A stretch of DNA of 32,330 nt from CAZZCN01 sp964652975 (lineage in GTDB: Bacteria > Bacillota > Clostridia > Saccharofermentanales > UBA5734), in the NCBI GenBank assembly GCA_964652975.1, contig CAZZCN010000032.1, forward strand, positions 1-32,330. Direction: 5' to 3'. The notes under the pieces are model-generated. The model saw nothing but the letters and a program-made list of their open reading frames with translations. It was not told where the DNA came from and ran no database searches. A program made the position numbers and the translations under genes. The number at the start of each line of letters is the position of its first letter. Positions within the stretch are counted from its first letter, which is position 1. Shown here one piece after another: positions 1-9,449 of the stretch.

Positions 1-997
1 ATTGTCCAATATCAATAGCGATATCGTTATACATTTCGGATATACCAAGTCCTACAAGGCAGGTATCCTTTGACAGGGTTATAATCCGGTCGTCCTGTCT
101 AACAACATCAATACCGCAGATGAATTTGTCCTTTAACAACGTTTTTAAGTCCTCCGGCATTTTCTTGTGTCCGTTGATAATTCCAACGATTGCACCTGCT
201 GTTGCACATGTGCAGTCTGTATCGTATCCACAACTTAGCGCCAGGTCGATTACCTGCTCCATGTCATTTTTGCCGAACAGCAGGGCCATGACCGTATAAC
301 CCAGATTCTGTACCGAGTTTGTAAAATCAGGATGAGAAAAGTCCATTTGCATTTTTCTGACAATAGATTGAAATCCAATACCTGCTTTGTAAGAATCTAC
401 AACCATGCAAATACAGCGCTTGAATTTGCAATCCTCTTCGACGTATTCCAATGCGTCTGAAATAAGTTTTTCTATATCCGCTTCGAAAAACGCCATGCTC
501 TCCAACGCACACAAGAAAACCTCCGCCCAGTATGAATTGCCATAATGATCAAGGCAGGCATCCAGTTTTGCCATCCGCACAGCCTCAGAAGGCCTTCCAG
601 GATGTACCATGGCCCATATTTCAGATCGGATAGGACAACCCATGCCATCGTGAAAATACTGGTTGTTGAACGAACCGGACAGAGGAGGATAAATTCCACG
701 TTCATAGTTCTTGAGAAAGTAGCCATATTCACCAAAAGGATACCAGCATTGCTCATACCAGCCCTTTGCAAGATCGTAGGATGTAAGAAAGGGACCTTTC
801 TTTTCGAGAATCTCAAGCCAGAGAAGCTGCAAATCCAGATCATCATTAGGCAGGTTCGGGTTTAGTATCTCCCTCATTGTCACATTAACCGTTCCCTTGA
901 CCCCTTCAACAGGAGCACCCGCAGCACCGCCCAGGCATTTTCCGAACCAACCTCCGTAAACCTTGTCCAAGTATTCTTCATATGACATTTTTTTCAT
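1..997 (-). CDS. ADP-ribosylglycohydrolase family protein (3' end beyond window)
   Basis: This gene is open from its start at 997 to the window edge, giving 332 residues, so the C-terminus is missing. The ADP_ribosyl_GH family removes ADP-ribose from proteins or small molecules using two Mg ions. An acidic N-terminal metal motif (PNDDLDLQ, about residues 48-55) and the family's C-terminal metal motif (GYDTDCTCATAGAIVG, near residue 257) are both visible. The start is supported by GGGGG at 1006-1010, nine bases upstream of the ATG. It follows permease pair 2 after 67 bases on the same strand, so it is probably the distal gene of the sugar operon. Family members are often found in sugar loci, where their real substrate is usually unknown; that role is inference here. 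Confidence 0.88.
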   Translation of the reverse strand, partial: MKKMSYEEYLDKVYGGWFGKCLGGAAGAPVEGVKGTVNVTMREILNPNLPNDDLDLQLLWLEILEKKGPFLTSYDLAKGWYEQCWYPFGEYGYFLKNYERGIYPPLSGSFNNQYFHDGMGCPIRSEIWAMVHPGRPSEAVRMAKLDACLDHYGNSYWAEVFLCALESMAFFEADIEKLISDALEYVEEDCKFKRCICMVVDSYKAGIGFQSIVRKMQMDFSHPDFTNSVQNLGYTVMALLFGKNDMEQVIDLALSCGYDTDCTCATAGAIVGIINGHKKMPEDLKTLLKDKFICGIDVVRQDDRIITLSKDTCLVGLGISEMYNDIAIDIGQ

Positions 998-1064
998 CTT
1001 TTTCGCCCCCGATTAACAAAATTAATTGCTTTCTTTTTGCTGTATTCCTTCGTTGTTTTTTTAA

Positions 1065-1979
1065 CTACCCGACCAGTCCGGTTCTTGCTATACTTTCAGT
1101 GAAATATTTTTGCATTACTATGTACATTATTAAAATTGGAAAAATTGTCAGGACCACCCCTGCCTGCATGTAGGCGGAAATTGTAAACTGATCCGCCTGT
1201 ATACCCGGAATCATGACACTCAGGTTGCTTCTCAGAGTTTCCAGTGCTACAGATATTGTCTGTGTCTGTTCCAGGTACATCCCGGAGAAAAAAGTGTCGT
1301 TCCAGTACCAGACTATTGAAAACAGGAAGACAATTATTACCGATGATGATGCATTCGGCAGCATTATCCTCATGAATGTCTTGAACGGATTGCAGCCGTC
1401 TATATAAGCTGCATCCTCAAGGTCTCTCGGCATGTTTGCAAAAAACTGCCGATATATGAAAATAAACAGACCCGAACGTATGCCATTTGCAGTAATCGCC
1501 GGAAGATAGAACGCCAGAGGTGTGTCCAGAATCCCAAAACTGCGAAACTGTATGAAATTTGCGATTGTTACCGTTTGTGGCGGCAGAACTATCATTATTA
1601 CCACAAAAGCAAAAAGTATGTTCTTTTCCTTGAACTTGAATCTGGCAAACCCATATCCGATAAAGCAGCATGCGGCGGTCTGAAAAATTGCGCTGACCAC
1701 ATCGATGACCAAAGTATTGCCTAACAGCTTCGGAAAATCTATGAATTGCCATACATTGACTATATTGGCAAACGTAAAGGTTTTCGGAATCCATACCACT
1801 ACCGGGTCGTTAAGCTCGACAGGAGGACGGAAGGCGACTGTCAAAGTATATATGAGCGGGTATAGCAGAATAAAACTTATTTCAATAAGTATAATCGCAC
1901 GTATCACAGACCATGCCTTGTCGGTAAGCACTTTCCTGTTGATTGTATTGTTGTTGTTGATTATGCTTGGATTTTTCAT
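1065..1979 (-). CDS. Carbohydrate ABC transporter permease, MalG type (pair 2)
   Basis: This 304-residue integral membrane protein forms half of a sugar-import channel. One N-terminal hydrophobic segment (about residues 26-50) and five more along the chain fit the six-helix MalG/LacG/AraQ pattern. The cytoplasmic coupling loop with the EAA motif (DAAYIDGCNPFKTF) lies near residue 195 and would contact the shared ATPase. The C-terminus ends in a typical short tail. Its ribosome site AAAGGTGA overlaps the stop codon of the upstream permease (stop at 1987), so the two are likely translationally coupled. Transported sugar is not predictable from the sequence. Confidence 0.95.
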   Translation of the reverse strand: MKNPSIINNNNTINRKVLTDKAWSVIRAIILIEISFILLYPLIYTLTVAFRPPVELNDPVVVWIPKTFTFANIVNVWQFIDFPKLLGNTLVIDVVSAIFQTAACCFIGYGFARFKFKEKNILFAFVVIMIVLPPQTVTIANFIQFRSFGILDTPLAFYLPAITANGIRSGLFIFIYRQFFANMPRDLEDAAYIDGCNPFKTFMRIMLPNASSSVIIVFLFSIVWYWNDTFFSGMYLEQTQTISVALETLRSNLSVMIPGIQADQFTISAYMQAGVVLTIFPILIMYIVMQKYFTESIARTGLVG

Positions 1980-1986
1980 ATAACAA

Positions 1987-2898
1987 TCACCTTTCTGTGT
2001 ATGTCACGCGTCGGCCTAGTATTAGGAATATGACACCGAGAACTATCAGCACCATCAGGCTGTAGACAATTGACATGGCACTGGCGTAGGAATAGTTGAA
2101 GTTGTCGAAAGCCGGTTTGATGGATTTGAGCATTATGTTGTTGCCATAAAAGGTAAATGAATCGACAATCGTGTATACCATTCCGGTAAGAAGGATAGGG
2201 GTCAGCATCGGAAATGTTATCTTCCAGAATTCCTCCCAGGAAGTTGCACCTTCAACCTTTGCAGCTTCATAAAAGCTTGATGGAATAGCCTGGAGTCCAC
2301 CGATAAAAAGCAGCACCTGCACTCCGCATTTCCATGTCAGGTCAAATATGCTGTTCATTGCCTTGGTTATAAACTCCGTTATACGGTAATCCAGACCGAG
2401 GCTTTGCAGAATATCGGCTATTGCTGTCATTTTCAGAAAGCTCTGGCCTTGCACTCCGTTCATTGCATACGCGGCATTGACATCGGTTTTCAAAATATAG
2501 ATTACCACTCCGGATGTTACTATGACCGGCAAAAACAATATCGACCTTGCAAGCGTTCGGCCCTTGAAAGGCTGGTTTAACAGCATTGCGATAAATATAC
2601 TGAACGACATGATAAGCGGAAGCTCGATCATCATGTTTTGGAACGAGGTGCTAAGCTCCCTTAGAAACGTTGGATCATCAATGAAAAGTTTGGCATAATT
2701 GCGGAAACCCGTCGGAATCAGTTCAATTCCGTTTGCGGAAGCAATCAGGTTCCCCAGACTGTATCGGAAAGTCTGTACAAAAGGAATGATGAAAAACGGG
2801 ATGAAGCCTATTATCCAGGGAAGTATAAACGCGCGCCCGTACCATGCCTTTTTTGATTCAAGCCCCATTTTGCGGCGGCTTCCTTTTCTAATTGACAT
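1987..2898 (-). CDS. Sugar ABC transporter permease, MalF type (pair 2)
   Basis: This protein of about 303 residues is the partner of the adjacent MalG-type permease. It shows a basic N-terminus, a first membrane helix at about residues 25-45, and the EAA loop (YEAAKVEGATSWEEFW) near residue 215. I chose the ATG at 2898 because GGGAGGTG sits ten bases upstream. An in-frame GTG at 2910 lies directly on that ribosome site and cannot be used. The start overlaps the last 11 bases of the DUF5696 gene, which points to coupled translation. It belongs to the binding-protein-dependent transport permease family; the substrate is unknown. Confidence 0.95.
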   Translation of the reverse strand: MSIRKGSRRKMGLESKKAWYGRAFILPWIIGFIPFFIIPFVQTFRYSLGNLIASANGIELIPTGFRNYAKLFIDDPTFLRELSTSFQNMMIELPLIMSFSIFIAMLLNQPFKGRTLARSILFLPVIVTSGVVIYILKTDVNAAYAMNGVQGQSFLKMTAIADILQSLGLDYRITEFITKAMNSIFDLTWKCGVQVLLFIGGLQAIPSSFYEAAKVEGATSWEEFWKITFPMLTPILLTGMVYTIVDSFTFYGNNIMLKSIKPAFDNFNYSYASAMSIVYSLMVLIVLGVIFLILGRRVTYTER

Positions 2899-5206
2899 TG
2901 GTGTTTTCACCTCCCGTCATCTGAAATGAGTTTTTATTGTAATCAACTTTTATTTGTACGCCATTGTCGAAAGTGGTAAGCGTCTGATTATTTTCCAGCT
3001 TTTGATAATCTGTTATTGCGGCGCCATTGATAGCCTTATACGCACCATGGTATTCCTTGTATTTTTGCATCGCCATATCGATCCATCCAGTATACTGACC
3101 GTTGTAAAGAATATTCAAATCGGTGCTTTTAGCAAGAGAGGCTTCCTTTGCAAAGAACGAGTACAGTGGATATGTTCCTGTCTCCAGACAGTTCAGATAA
3201 AAAACATCCGTGTTTTCACTGAAGTTGATTGGTGTAGATGCTGTTTTTACCAGGCCGCTTGTTAAAATCTGGTAATACGGTACTGCCGTGGAGGTTACCT
3301 TGAAGTCACTGGAGCTCATTGGTATATCGATTATATAGTCTGAAAAAGGAATAGAATAATTATTACCTCCGGTTATCATCAATTCGCCCGCCTTTGCTTT
3401 CGCCAATTTCAAGCCTTGCTGCCACAAGTCAAGTGCGGACTGCCTGTCCACCGGAGTTCTTGAAGCGATTTTGTTAAGCATGGAAACGTAACGGTCAGCA
3501 TAAAGCGTATCACCGTATCCATCAAGCGCTATCCCTTTGATACCCTGGTCCGTTATTGTGTTGTAGGTACCCAGAAATCTGTCAAGCAGGCCTATAGAGT
3601 ATGACGGGGTTATAAGGTTCCAACCCCTTCTTCTCAGGTTTTTGGTTCCTGTGCTTCGTAAAAACTGATATTGCAAAGACAATGCACCTGTGATGTCACG
3701 ATTCCCTTGAAGTACTGAAACAAATCCATTCCCGTTCACATAGCCATTTATAAATTCTCCACTCGGGAAAAGTTTTACTGATGTGTCATTTTTGATTGCT
3801 TTTGCCAGATCTTTAAATCCGTTTTTGCCACCAAGTTTGCTTTCGAAAGCGACTTTCCCGGGTACTTTGTTGTAAGGACCTCCCGGCAGCCAGCCGCTCA
3901 TCTTGACAATGACCGATTCGGCTCCCTCGTCCTTGAATGCGTTGATCATAGATTTCAACTCGTCGAATGTGGTAAGCGGTTCAATCACCCTTGCCGGCAG
4001 TCCCAGAACCGGTTTTGTCCTTATAACACTCATGTTGACATCCATGAAAAACGGAACTGATTCGGTCGTCGCATATTTCGTAAGATTTTCTTTTTGCATC
4101 AGATATTCCCGATGTGTTTTAGCCATACCGACAAAATCCGCATCTTCCTTGTCAAGGAAATAATACTGGACGGTGAACGGAACCGACGAGTTTGCCCTTT
4201 TGCTTACATAGGGAATGTTGCGTTCATTCCAACCCATCTCATTCAATGTGATGGTGTCGTATTCACGGAACCTGTATGTAAAAAATGCTGTGTTCCAGCT
4301 TGTATTCATCCCGCCGGTCTGAGCTGTTATGGAACAGAGGGCATCACCCTGATCCGCGATTGCAAGGATTGCGGAATCCTTGTGTTTTATCCCGTATACA
4401 GGTAACCTTATCTCTTCAGTCACATCGGTTTCCATCTTTGTCTTTAATGACGGATCCCTTCCGTATACCATTCCAAACCATTCCTTGGCTCCGGAAGCTG
4501 TCTCGTTGAACGGTATCAAGGCACCGCTCCCGTCCGGTACGAAAATGTAACCCTCTTCATCGCTTGAAGCTGCACCAAAGTAAGGAAGCAGGCTGATATC
4601 CAGAAGATTGAACTCGGAATTTTCAACAATCTTTGAAGTAATGACCTTTACCCTCAGCGAACCTTCACCAAATGTAAACTCAACCGGGATTTTGATATGA
4701 AGATTCTCAGATGCCTTCCCTGTAAGAAAATTATACTCTGCATAAATAGTCTCACCCGTGCGTGTGGCTTCAAGCGACTTTGAGCCGTTTGAAAGCGCAT
4801 TTGCGTAACTTGTTGCAATATATGACCGGTTGTCCATGTCAACATATGTTATAACCATCTGTGAAAGCATCGTGATCCTGTTTATTCCCTTTGCTGTCAC
4901 GTCCTTCTTGGATGTAGCTGCATCCAGATTGGAAAGCCATGTCGCACCGCTTTTTGTCTTGATTTTAATTGTTCCGTCTTTCAAGTCAAAGGATGATTCA
5001 CTTATAGTCTTTTTGCCTTCGTAAATCTTGTAATCCTTGTTTTGAATTGTAAATGCAAATCTCGGAATTGTCGCAAAATACGCAATCGAAGAAAACAGAA
5101 TAATTCCGCATAGCAGCACAAGGGTCCATTTTATTATCTTTCGAAGGATCCCCGTCTTTGCTTTTATCAGCAGATATTTTTCTTTTATGTCGCTTAGCAT
5201 TTTCAT
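2888..5206 (-). CDS. DUF5696 membrane-anchored extracellular protein
   Basis: This 772-residue protein has a short basic cytoplasmic N-terminus, one membrane helix at about residues 24-47, and a large extracellular part. The sequence resembles the DUF5696 proteins found beside MalFG permeases and Yip1-type proteins in Firmicutes sugar operons. A stretch near residue 562 (KGIALDGYGDTLYADR) has the look of a TIM-barrel glycosidase strand carrying acidic residues, so it may be a glycosidase-like enzyme; this is inference. The ATG at 5206 has GGGAG seven bases upstream. The ATG at 5236, which would give 782 residues, has no convincing ribosome site. An 8-bp tandem repeat array fills the space before it. 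Confidence 0.85.
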   Translation of the reverse strand: MKMLSDIKEKYLLIKAKTGILRKIIKWTLVLLCGIILFSSIAYFATIPRFAFTIQNKDYKIYEGKKTISESSFDLKDGTIKIKTKSGATWLSNLDAATSKKDVTAKGINRITMLSQMVITYVDMDNRSYIATSYANALSNGSKSLEATRTGETIYAEYNFLTGKASENLHIKIPVEFTFGEGSLRVKVITSKIVENSEFNLLDISLLPYFGAASSDEEGYIFVPDGSGALIPFNETASGAKEWFGMVYGRDPSLKTKMETDVTEEIRLPVYGIKHKDSAILAIADQGDALCSITAQTGGMNTSWNTAFFTYRFREYDTITLNEMGWNERNIPYVSKRANSSVPFTVQYYFLDKEDADFVGMAKTHREYLMQKENLTKYATTESVPFFMDVNMSVIRTKPVLGLPARVIEPLTTFDELKSMINAFKDEGAESVIVKMSGWLPGGPYNKVPGKVAFESKLGGKNGFKDLAKAIKNDTSVKLFPSGEFINGYVNGNGFVSVLQGNRDITGALSLQYQFLRSTGTKNLRRRGWNLITPSYSIGLLDRFLGTYNTITDQGIKGIALDGYGDTLYADRYVSMLNKIASRTPVDRQSALDLWQQGLKLAKAKAGELMITGGNNYSIPFSDYIIDIPMSSSDFKVTSTAVPYYQILTSGLVKTASTPINFSENTDVFYLNCLETGTYPLYSFFAKEASLAKSTDLNILYNGQYTGWIDMAMQKYKEYHGAYKAINGAAITDYQKLENNQTLTTFDNGVQIKVDYNKNSFQMTGGENTNVN

Positions 5207-5264
5207 TTTCCGACTCCCGTTTTTCGCAGTTTGCATATTAATAACATCTGGTGTTTATATGTAC

Positions 5265-5408
5265 TATGTTTCTATGTTTCTATGTTTCTATATTTCTATG
5301 TTTCTATGTTTCTATGTTTCTATGTTTCTATGTTTCTATGTTTCTATGTTTATATGTTTATATGTTTTTATGTTTTTATGTTTTTATGTTTTTATGTCGG
5401 TATGTTTT
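5265..5408. repeat. 18-unit 8-bp tandem repeat array, TATGTTTC type
   Basis: Eighteen consecutive 8-bp units run without a gap. From the low-coordinate end they are mostly TATGTTTC (one TATATTTC), then two TATGTTTA, then TATGTTTT units with one TATGTCGG between them. Variants are clustered by type, as expected of stepwise slippage. The array fills most of the spacer between the Yip1/NHL gene and the DUF5696 gene, and its last unit reaches into the TAA stop at 5407-5409. In the transcribed direction the unit reads GAAACATA, so the message would be an A-rich, unstructured tract with TAG in all three frames. It may be a length-variable spacer affecting expression of the distal operon genes. Confidence 0.95.
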
Positions 5409-7593
5409 ATATTCGATACATGATCTCTGTAAAAATATTCCCGAAGAAAACCACCATCTGACTGAACAGGCTGTATACAAGCGCAAAGAGAAACAGTATG
5501 AATAAAATTCCTGTCACGGTCAGTAACATTGAAAGAATAGTCTTTCCTGCGGTGTACCTGTGTATTGTCATAACTCCGACAAATAGAAGCATCACGGTCC
5601 AATAGACAGCTCCGCTTGCAATAAATGCAAGGAAGGCGCCTTCCCTGATTGTAAGAACATTGCTCAGAACAATCGACACTATATCGGCAAAAACCAATGG
5701 AATGAGCGCATAAGCGGTAATGATAGCGATATCCCTTACACGGCCCTCCCCCTCCATAAGTGTGCTGACAGCCCAATTTGCAACTATCCAGATGAGATAA
5801 AGACCGATTACTATCGCAATTTCCTGTGACACCTTTATATATTCCATACGGACATTATTGAACAGGAATCCGGTCAATCCGATCTTAAGTATCCTTGAAA
5901 CAACCAGTGTCAGAACAATACCCGCACTATATATAAGGCTGCCCTTGTTCTCCGTTCTCACATCATCTGATGCCTTGAATGGATGGAACAGCACATACGA
6001 TATAGGCAGAAGTATGGTTTTGCTTTCCTCGTCATTAGATTTCGAGCGTTTCCTCATTAATCGACGGAGCAGGTATATTAATATTAATAGAATGATAATT
6101 CCAATTCCTATAAATGGCAGATTCGCCCTTATCAGATCTTTACGGTATTCGGTATATGCTTCATCGTAGCCCTTTTTGTCATAGGCGAGTTTGAAATATT
6201 TCATTGATTCGGTATATTGTTTTTTGCTGAAAAGAGCCTTGCCGATACCGGTATACGCCAGTTCGTAATTTGCAGACTGCTTCAACACGCCGAACCATCC
6301 TTTTTCTGCGTCCTGGTAAAGACCTTCGTTGAATTTCATCGTTGCGTTGCGGATTGACTGTCCGAACTGGGTTGGCTTGAAAAGAGTTATTTCTCCGGTC
6401 TTTTTATCAAGAACGATTATCCTGTCGTTGATACATTCTATGGAAACCGGTGTCTGAAAAGTTCCCCGCTGGAATCCAAGTCCTCCGAAAACGGCAATCA
6501 GGTTGCTTTCCTGGTCATATTCGAATATGCGGCCTCTCTGTAAATCAAGAGAATAAATGAACCCGTTGTCATCGACACATACATCAATGAATTTGGTATC
6601 TACTTTTGTTCCCTGGTCGTATGCGGATTCAATGTCACCGTAGTTGCCGATGTTTAAAACGACACCGGGAGGGACATCCGAGGAAGGTTTTACACGTATT
6701 ATGTTGTTGCCTTTGGGGTCAAGCTTTTTTACTTCGTACATTGAATTCATTGAATCGCTTGTCACTGCATATATGAATCCTTTTGAATTCATATCTATGC
6801 TGGAGTACTCGATCGGTACAATCTTGATCATGCTGTCGGTTGTTGTTTTAGAAAAAATGGAAAAGAATTTCTTCCAGAACATCTCTGTAATTACCTTAAG
6901 AGTAACATCAACCCTGTTGCTTCCAAAATATCCAAGAAACAATCCTTCCGGACTCAGCTCGATTATTCCTTGGAAAACACCTTCTGATACCGTATATATT
7001 GTCCCGTCAGGTCCTATTGAAACTTTCAGAGGGTTGAACACCAGGCTTTTCGGCGCGTTTTTTCCTGTCGGTTGTGTAATATGGTGTAATAATTTGCCTT
7101 CCATGGAAATTTCGGCAAGTCCGCCCTTTACTCCGAGTGCAACCCATATTGTGTTTGTTTTCGTCACAAAAAGTCCTGAAGCGGTAGCGAGGTTTAGATA
7201 TTCCTTTGCTCCATCAGGAGTTTTTTTGCCTGTCTCTATGCCGGTGATTTCCTTTTGCATATGAAATGAAGAGTCCAGAACAAGAATTCTTCCGTTTCCG
7301 GAATCAAGTACATAAATTTTGCCGGCATCGTCAACATAGATATCACCCGGCTCTTTGAGAGATGATGTTCCCAGCTTTTTGCCGTCATATATCCTGTCAA
7401 CTTCGTAGGTTGCAGGAACAGGAACACTTTCCCCCCAGACATTGTAATTGTAGGATTGGAAAGGAACTGCGGCACTTACGGTTTGAGGCAGGGAGAACAA
7501 GGTCAGGGCAACAATTCCAAGGACGCCCGACATCATGAAAAGAAGTCCGGTCAAACGGTAATGTATTCTTTTTTTCTTCTTGCTGGCTAACAT
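5407..7593 (-). CDS. NHL beta-propeller / TPR-like / Yip1-domain membrane protein
   Basis: This is a 728-residue multidomain protein. A hydrophobic N-terminal signal or anchor lies at about residues 12-40. It is followed by an extracellular NHL-type beta-propeller (about 50-400) with repeats such as DIYVDDAGKIYVLDSGNGRI and GFIYSLDLQRGRIFEYD. A TPR-like helical stretch (about 415-480, EGLYQDAEKGWF and KQYTESMKYFKLAYDKKG) leads to a membrane helix (about 488-508). A C-terminal Yip1-like domain has about five membrane segments (about 535-728). The start is supported by GTAGGAG nine bases upstream, which overlaps the stop of the preceding permease. This arrangement is typical of proteins found with DUF5696 and MalFG genes. 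A role in sensing or docking at the transporter is plausible but unproven. Confidence 0.88.
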   Translation of the reverse strand: MLASKKKKRIHYRLTGLLFMMSGVLGIVALTLFSLPQTVSAAVPFQSYNYNVWGESVPVPATYEVDRIYDGKKLGTSSLKEPGDIYVDDAGKIYVLDSGNGRILVLDSSFHMQKEITGIETGKKTPDGAKEYLNLATASGLFVTKTNTIWVALGVKGGLAEISMEGKLLHHITQPTGKNAPKSLVFNPLKVSIGPDGTIYTVSEGVFQGIIELSPEGLFLGYFGSNRVDVTLKVITEMFWKKFFSIFSKTTTDSMIKIVPIEYSSIDMNSKGFIYAVTSDSMNSMYEVKKLDPKGNNIIRVKPSSDVPPGVVLNIGNYGDIESAYDQGTKVDTKFIDVCVDDNGFIYSLDLQRGRIFEYDQESNLIAVFGGLGFQRGTFQTPVSIECINDRIIVLDKKTGEITLFKPTQFGQSIRNATMKFNEGLYQDAEKGWFGVLKQSANYELAYTGIGKALFSKKQYTESMKYFKLAYDKKGYDEAYTEYRKDLIRANLPFIGIGIIILLILIYLLRRLMRKRSKSNDEESKTILLPISYVLFHPFKASDDVRTENKGSLIYSAGIVLTLVVSRILKIGLTGFLFNNVRMEYIKVSQEIAIVIGLYLIWIVANWAVSTLMEGEGRVRDIAIITAYALIPLVFADIVSIVLSNVLTIREGAFLAFIASGAVYWTVMLLFVGVMTIHRYTAGKTILSMLLTVTGILFILFLFALVYSLFSQMVVFFGNIFTEIMYRI

Positions 7594-7605
7594 TTCACTT
7601 AACTC

Positions 7606-8499
7606 CTACCCTTTTATTCCTGATGCGGACATGGTTTCTATGATCTTGCTTTGGAAAAATACAAACAAGGCGACCGGCGGGACCAGCATGATCAATGAAG
7701 CGGCTGCTCCAACTCCGGCTCTCGCAAATCCTCCGGATGCAATCTGTGTAAGGACCATCGGCATGACTTTCAAAGACTCGCTGTATATGACTCCTGATCC
7801 GGTGCTGTTCCAAATCGCCTGAAAGGCGAAAATCGCCAGGGTTATAGTGGCCGGCTTAACCATTGGAACAACTATGCTCCAACAGATTTTCATCTCACCG
7901 GCTCCGTCAATGCGCGCACTTTCTATGATTTCATCGGGGACCATTATCATGAACTGCTTCATGAGGAAGATTCCGATTGACATGGCAAGTACAGGAGCGA
8001 TCACCGCGACATATGTATTGATAAATCCAAGCTTGGACAGAATTATGTATTGTGGAATGAAAATAACCCTTGAAGTAAACAGAAGCGAGATTATGATGAT
8101 TGAATTCAAGAACTTCTGCCCCGGAAAGCGGTGCTTTGACATTACGTAGGCGGCTGTTGCGGCAAGCAAAATATGTCCTACTGTAGCAACGATACTGACA
8201 AATACACTGTTGAAAACATATCTTGTAAACGGCACCCATAGGTTTGCGGTCAATTTATAGAGGTCGGAAAAATTGTTCATTGTAGGATTACTGACATAGA
8301 ACCTCGGCGGAAAAATGAAAAATTCCTCTAGTGGCTTGAATGCATTTACTATTGCATAAAGCAAAGGCAGTATCATGAAAAGCCCTATTGCAAAAAGCAG
8401 CATAAAGAGTGCGAAATTGGCCCCTTTGGAACGATTCAGCCTTTTTTTGAAATGAATCCGTCTTCCAGCCTTATGTAATTGTGAAACTATGTTTTTCAT
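7606..8499 (-). CDS. Carbohydrate ABC transporter permease, MalG type (pair 1)
   Basis: This protein of about 297 residues has a basic N-terminus, six predicted membrane helices, and the EAA loop (ESARIDGAGEMKICW) near residue 195. It is the second permease subunit of the upstream importer. The ATG at 8499 has GGAGA five bases upstream. An in-frame ATG at 8511 would add four residues but has a weaker ribosome site. Its stop at 7606 lies 12 bases before the NHL/Yip1 gene. It is clearly distinct in sequence from the pair-2 MalG protein, so the operon carries two different channels and not a recent duplicate. Confidence 0.94.
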   Translation of the reverse strand: MKNIVSQLHKAGRRIHFKKRLNRSKGANFALFMLLFAIGLFMILPLLYAIVNAFKPLEEFFIFPPRFYVSNPTMNNFSDLYKLTANLWVPFTRYVFNSVFVSIVATVGHILLAATAAYVMSKHRFPGQKFLNSIIIISLLFTSRVIFIPQYIILSKLGFINTYVAVIAPVLAMSIGIFLMKQFMIMVPDEIIESARIDGAGEMKICWSIVVPMVKPATITLAIFAFQAIWNSTGSGVIYSESLKVMPMVLTQIASGGFARAGVGAAASLIMLVPPVALFVFFQSKIIETMSASGIKG

Positions 8500-8514
8500 C
8501 ACATTCTCCATACG

Positions 8515-9447
8515 TCATGACCCTACTTTTGATAAAAACTTTGTTACAATCTTATTCGTGAGCAGCATGATTGCAAACAGGACGACTGAAATGGCGCAGG
8601 CGTAGCCCATTTCGAACCTTATGAAACCGTAATCATATGCATGAACCGCCACAGTATGTGCTGCATATTTCACACTCGGCAGCCCGGCCAGTTGAATACT
8701 TACATCGGAAACTGCAAAGGAGGTACCTATCTGTATAACCGCACCGAACAAAAGCATCGGAGCCATTGAAGGCAGTGTTATATACCAAAGTTCCATCCAG
8801 CGGTTCTTGATCCCGTCAATGGCACCGGATTCGTAAAGCGACTTATCAACGTTTTGAAGTCCAGCAATGAATGCAAGGAATCCTGTTCCAAGAGACAGCC
8901 ACAACGACACCATGATAACGAGGTTAAGGCTCATGTTGGCGTCCTGAAGCCATAGAAGAGGTTCTTTTATAAAGCCCCACTGCATTAAAAATCCATTTGC
9001 CAGACCATATGAGTCCGGACTGAAAATAAATCTCCAGATAACATATACCTGACCTGAAATAGACGGGGCATAAAACACCAATGTGACAAACGCCCTTGTC
9101 TTCGGCGACAGATCGTTGATAATCCATGCAAAAATGAAACACAGCACGTAGCTGATAGGTCCGGTTATGAAAGCAAACAGGAAGGTGTTACGCAGTGCGA
9201 TCACAAAAACGTCGTCGTCAAGAAGCAATCGTGTATAGTTAATAATCCCCGTCCACTTTGGAAGCTCGAGCATATTGAAGTAGGTAAAACTCAGGGCGAT
9301 TGACATTATGATCGGGATGATAATAAGAAACAGAAAAAACAGCATATATGGTGCAAGCATCAAATAACTTACTTTCGCCTTCATGATATCGTGGAGCAAG
9401 TCGGAGGATTGGCTTTGGATTCTTTTTTGACTTTGTGTTTTTTGCAT
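8515..9447 (-). CDS. Sugar ABC transporter permease, MalF type (pair 1)
   Basis: This protein of about 310 residues has six predicted membrane helices and the EAA loop (YESGAIDGIKNRWMELW) near residue 220. It partners the MalG-type protein encoded directly downstream. The ATG at 9447 is preceded by AGGGGGA at a spacing of six. An in-frame GTG at 9453 touches that ribosome site and is not credible. The stop codon of the upstream binding-protein gene ends only two bases before this ATG, a classic coupled junction. The transported solute is probably the ligand of one or both binding proteins encoded just upstream. Confidence 0.94.
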   Translation of the reverse strand: MQKTQSQKRIQSQSSDLLHDIMKAKVSYLMLAPYMLFFLFLIIIPIIMSIALSFTYFNMLELPKWTGIINYTRLLLDDDVFVIALRNTFLFAFITGPISYVLCFIFAWIINDLSPKTRAFVTLVFYAPSISGQVYVIWRFIFSPDSYGLANGFLMQWGFIKEPLLWLQDANMSLNLVIMVSLWLSLGTGFLAFIAGLQNVDKSLYESGAIDGIKNRWMELWYITLPSMAPMLLFGAVIQIGTSFAVSDVSIQLAGLPSVKYAAHTVAVHAYDYGFIRFEMGYACAISVVLFAIMLLTNKIVTKFLSKVGS

Positions 9448-9449
9448 AA

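Noticed and set aside
5265..5408. CRISPR-like array
   Set aside because: The units are 8 bp and contiguous with no spacers, so this is a microsatellite-type repeat.
5187..5505. Three overlapping plus-strand ORFs of 76-84 codons rich in MFLCFYVS
   Set aside because: They are the three open frames of the 8-bp repeat; a unit length not divisible by three gives the same peptide in every frame, and there is no ribosome site or non-repeat coding content.
6644..7264. 206-codon ORF on the plus strand
   Set aside because: It lies wholly opposite the NHL propeller coding region, whose domain content is clear; it is an antisense open frame.
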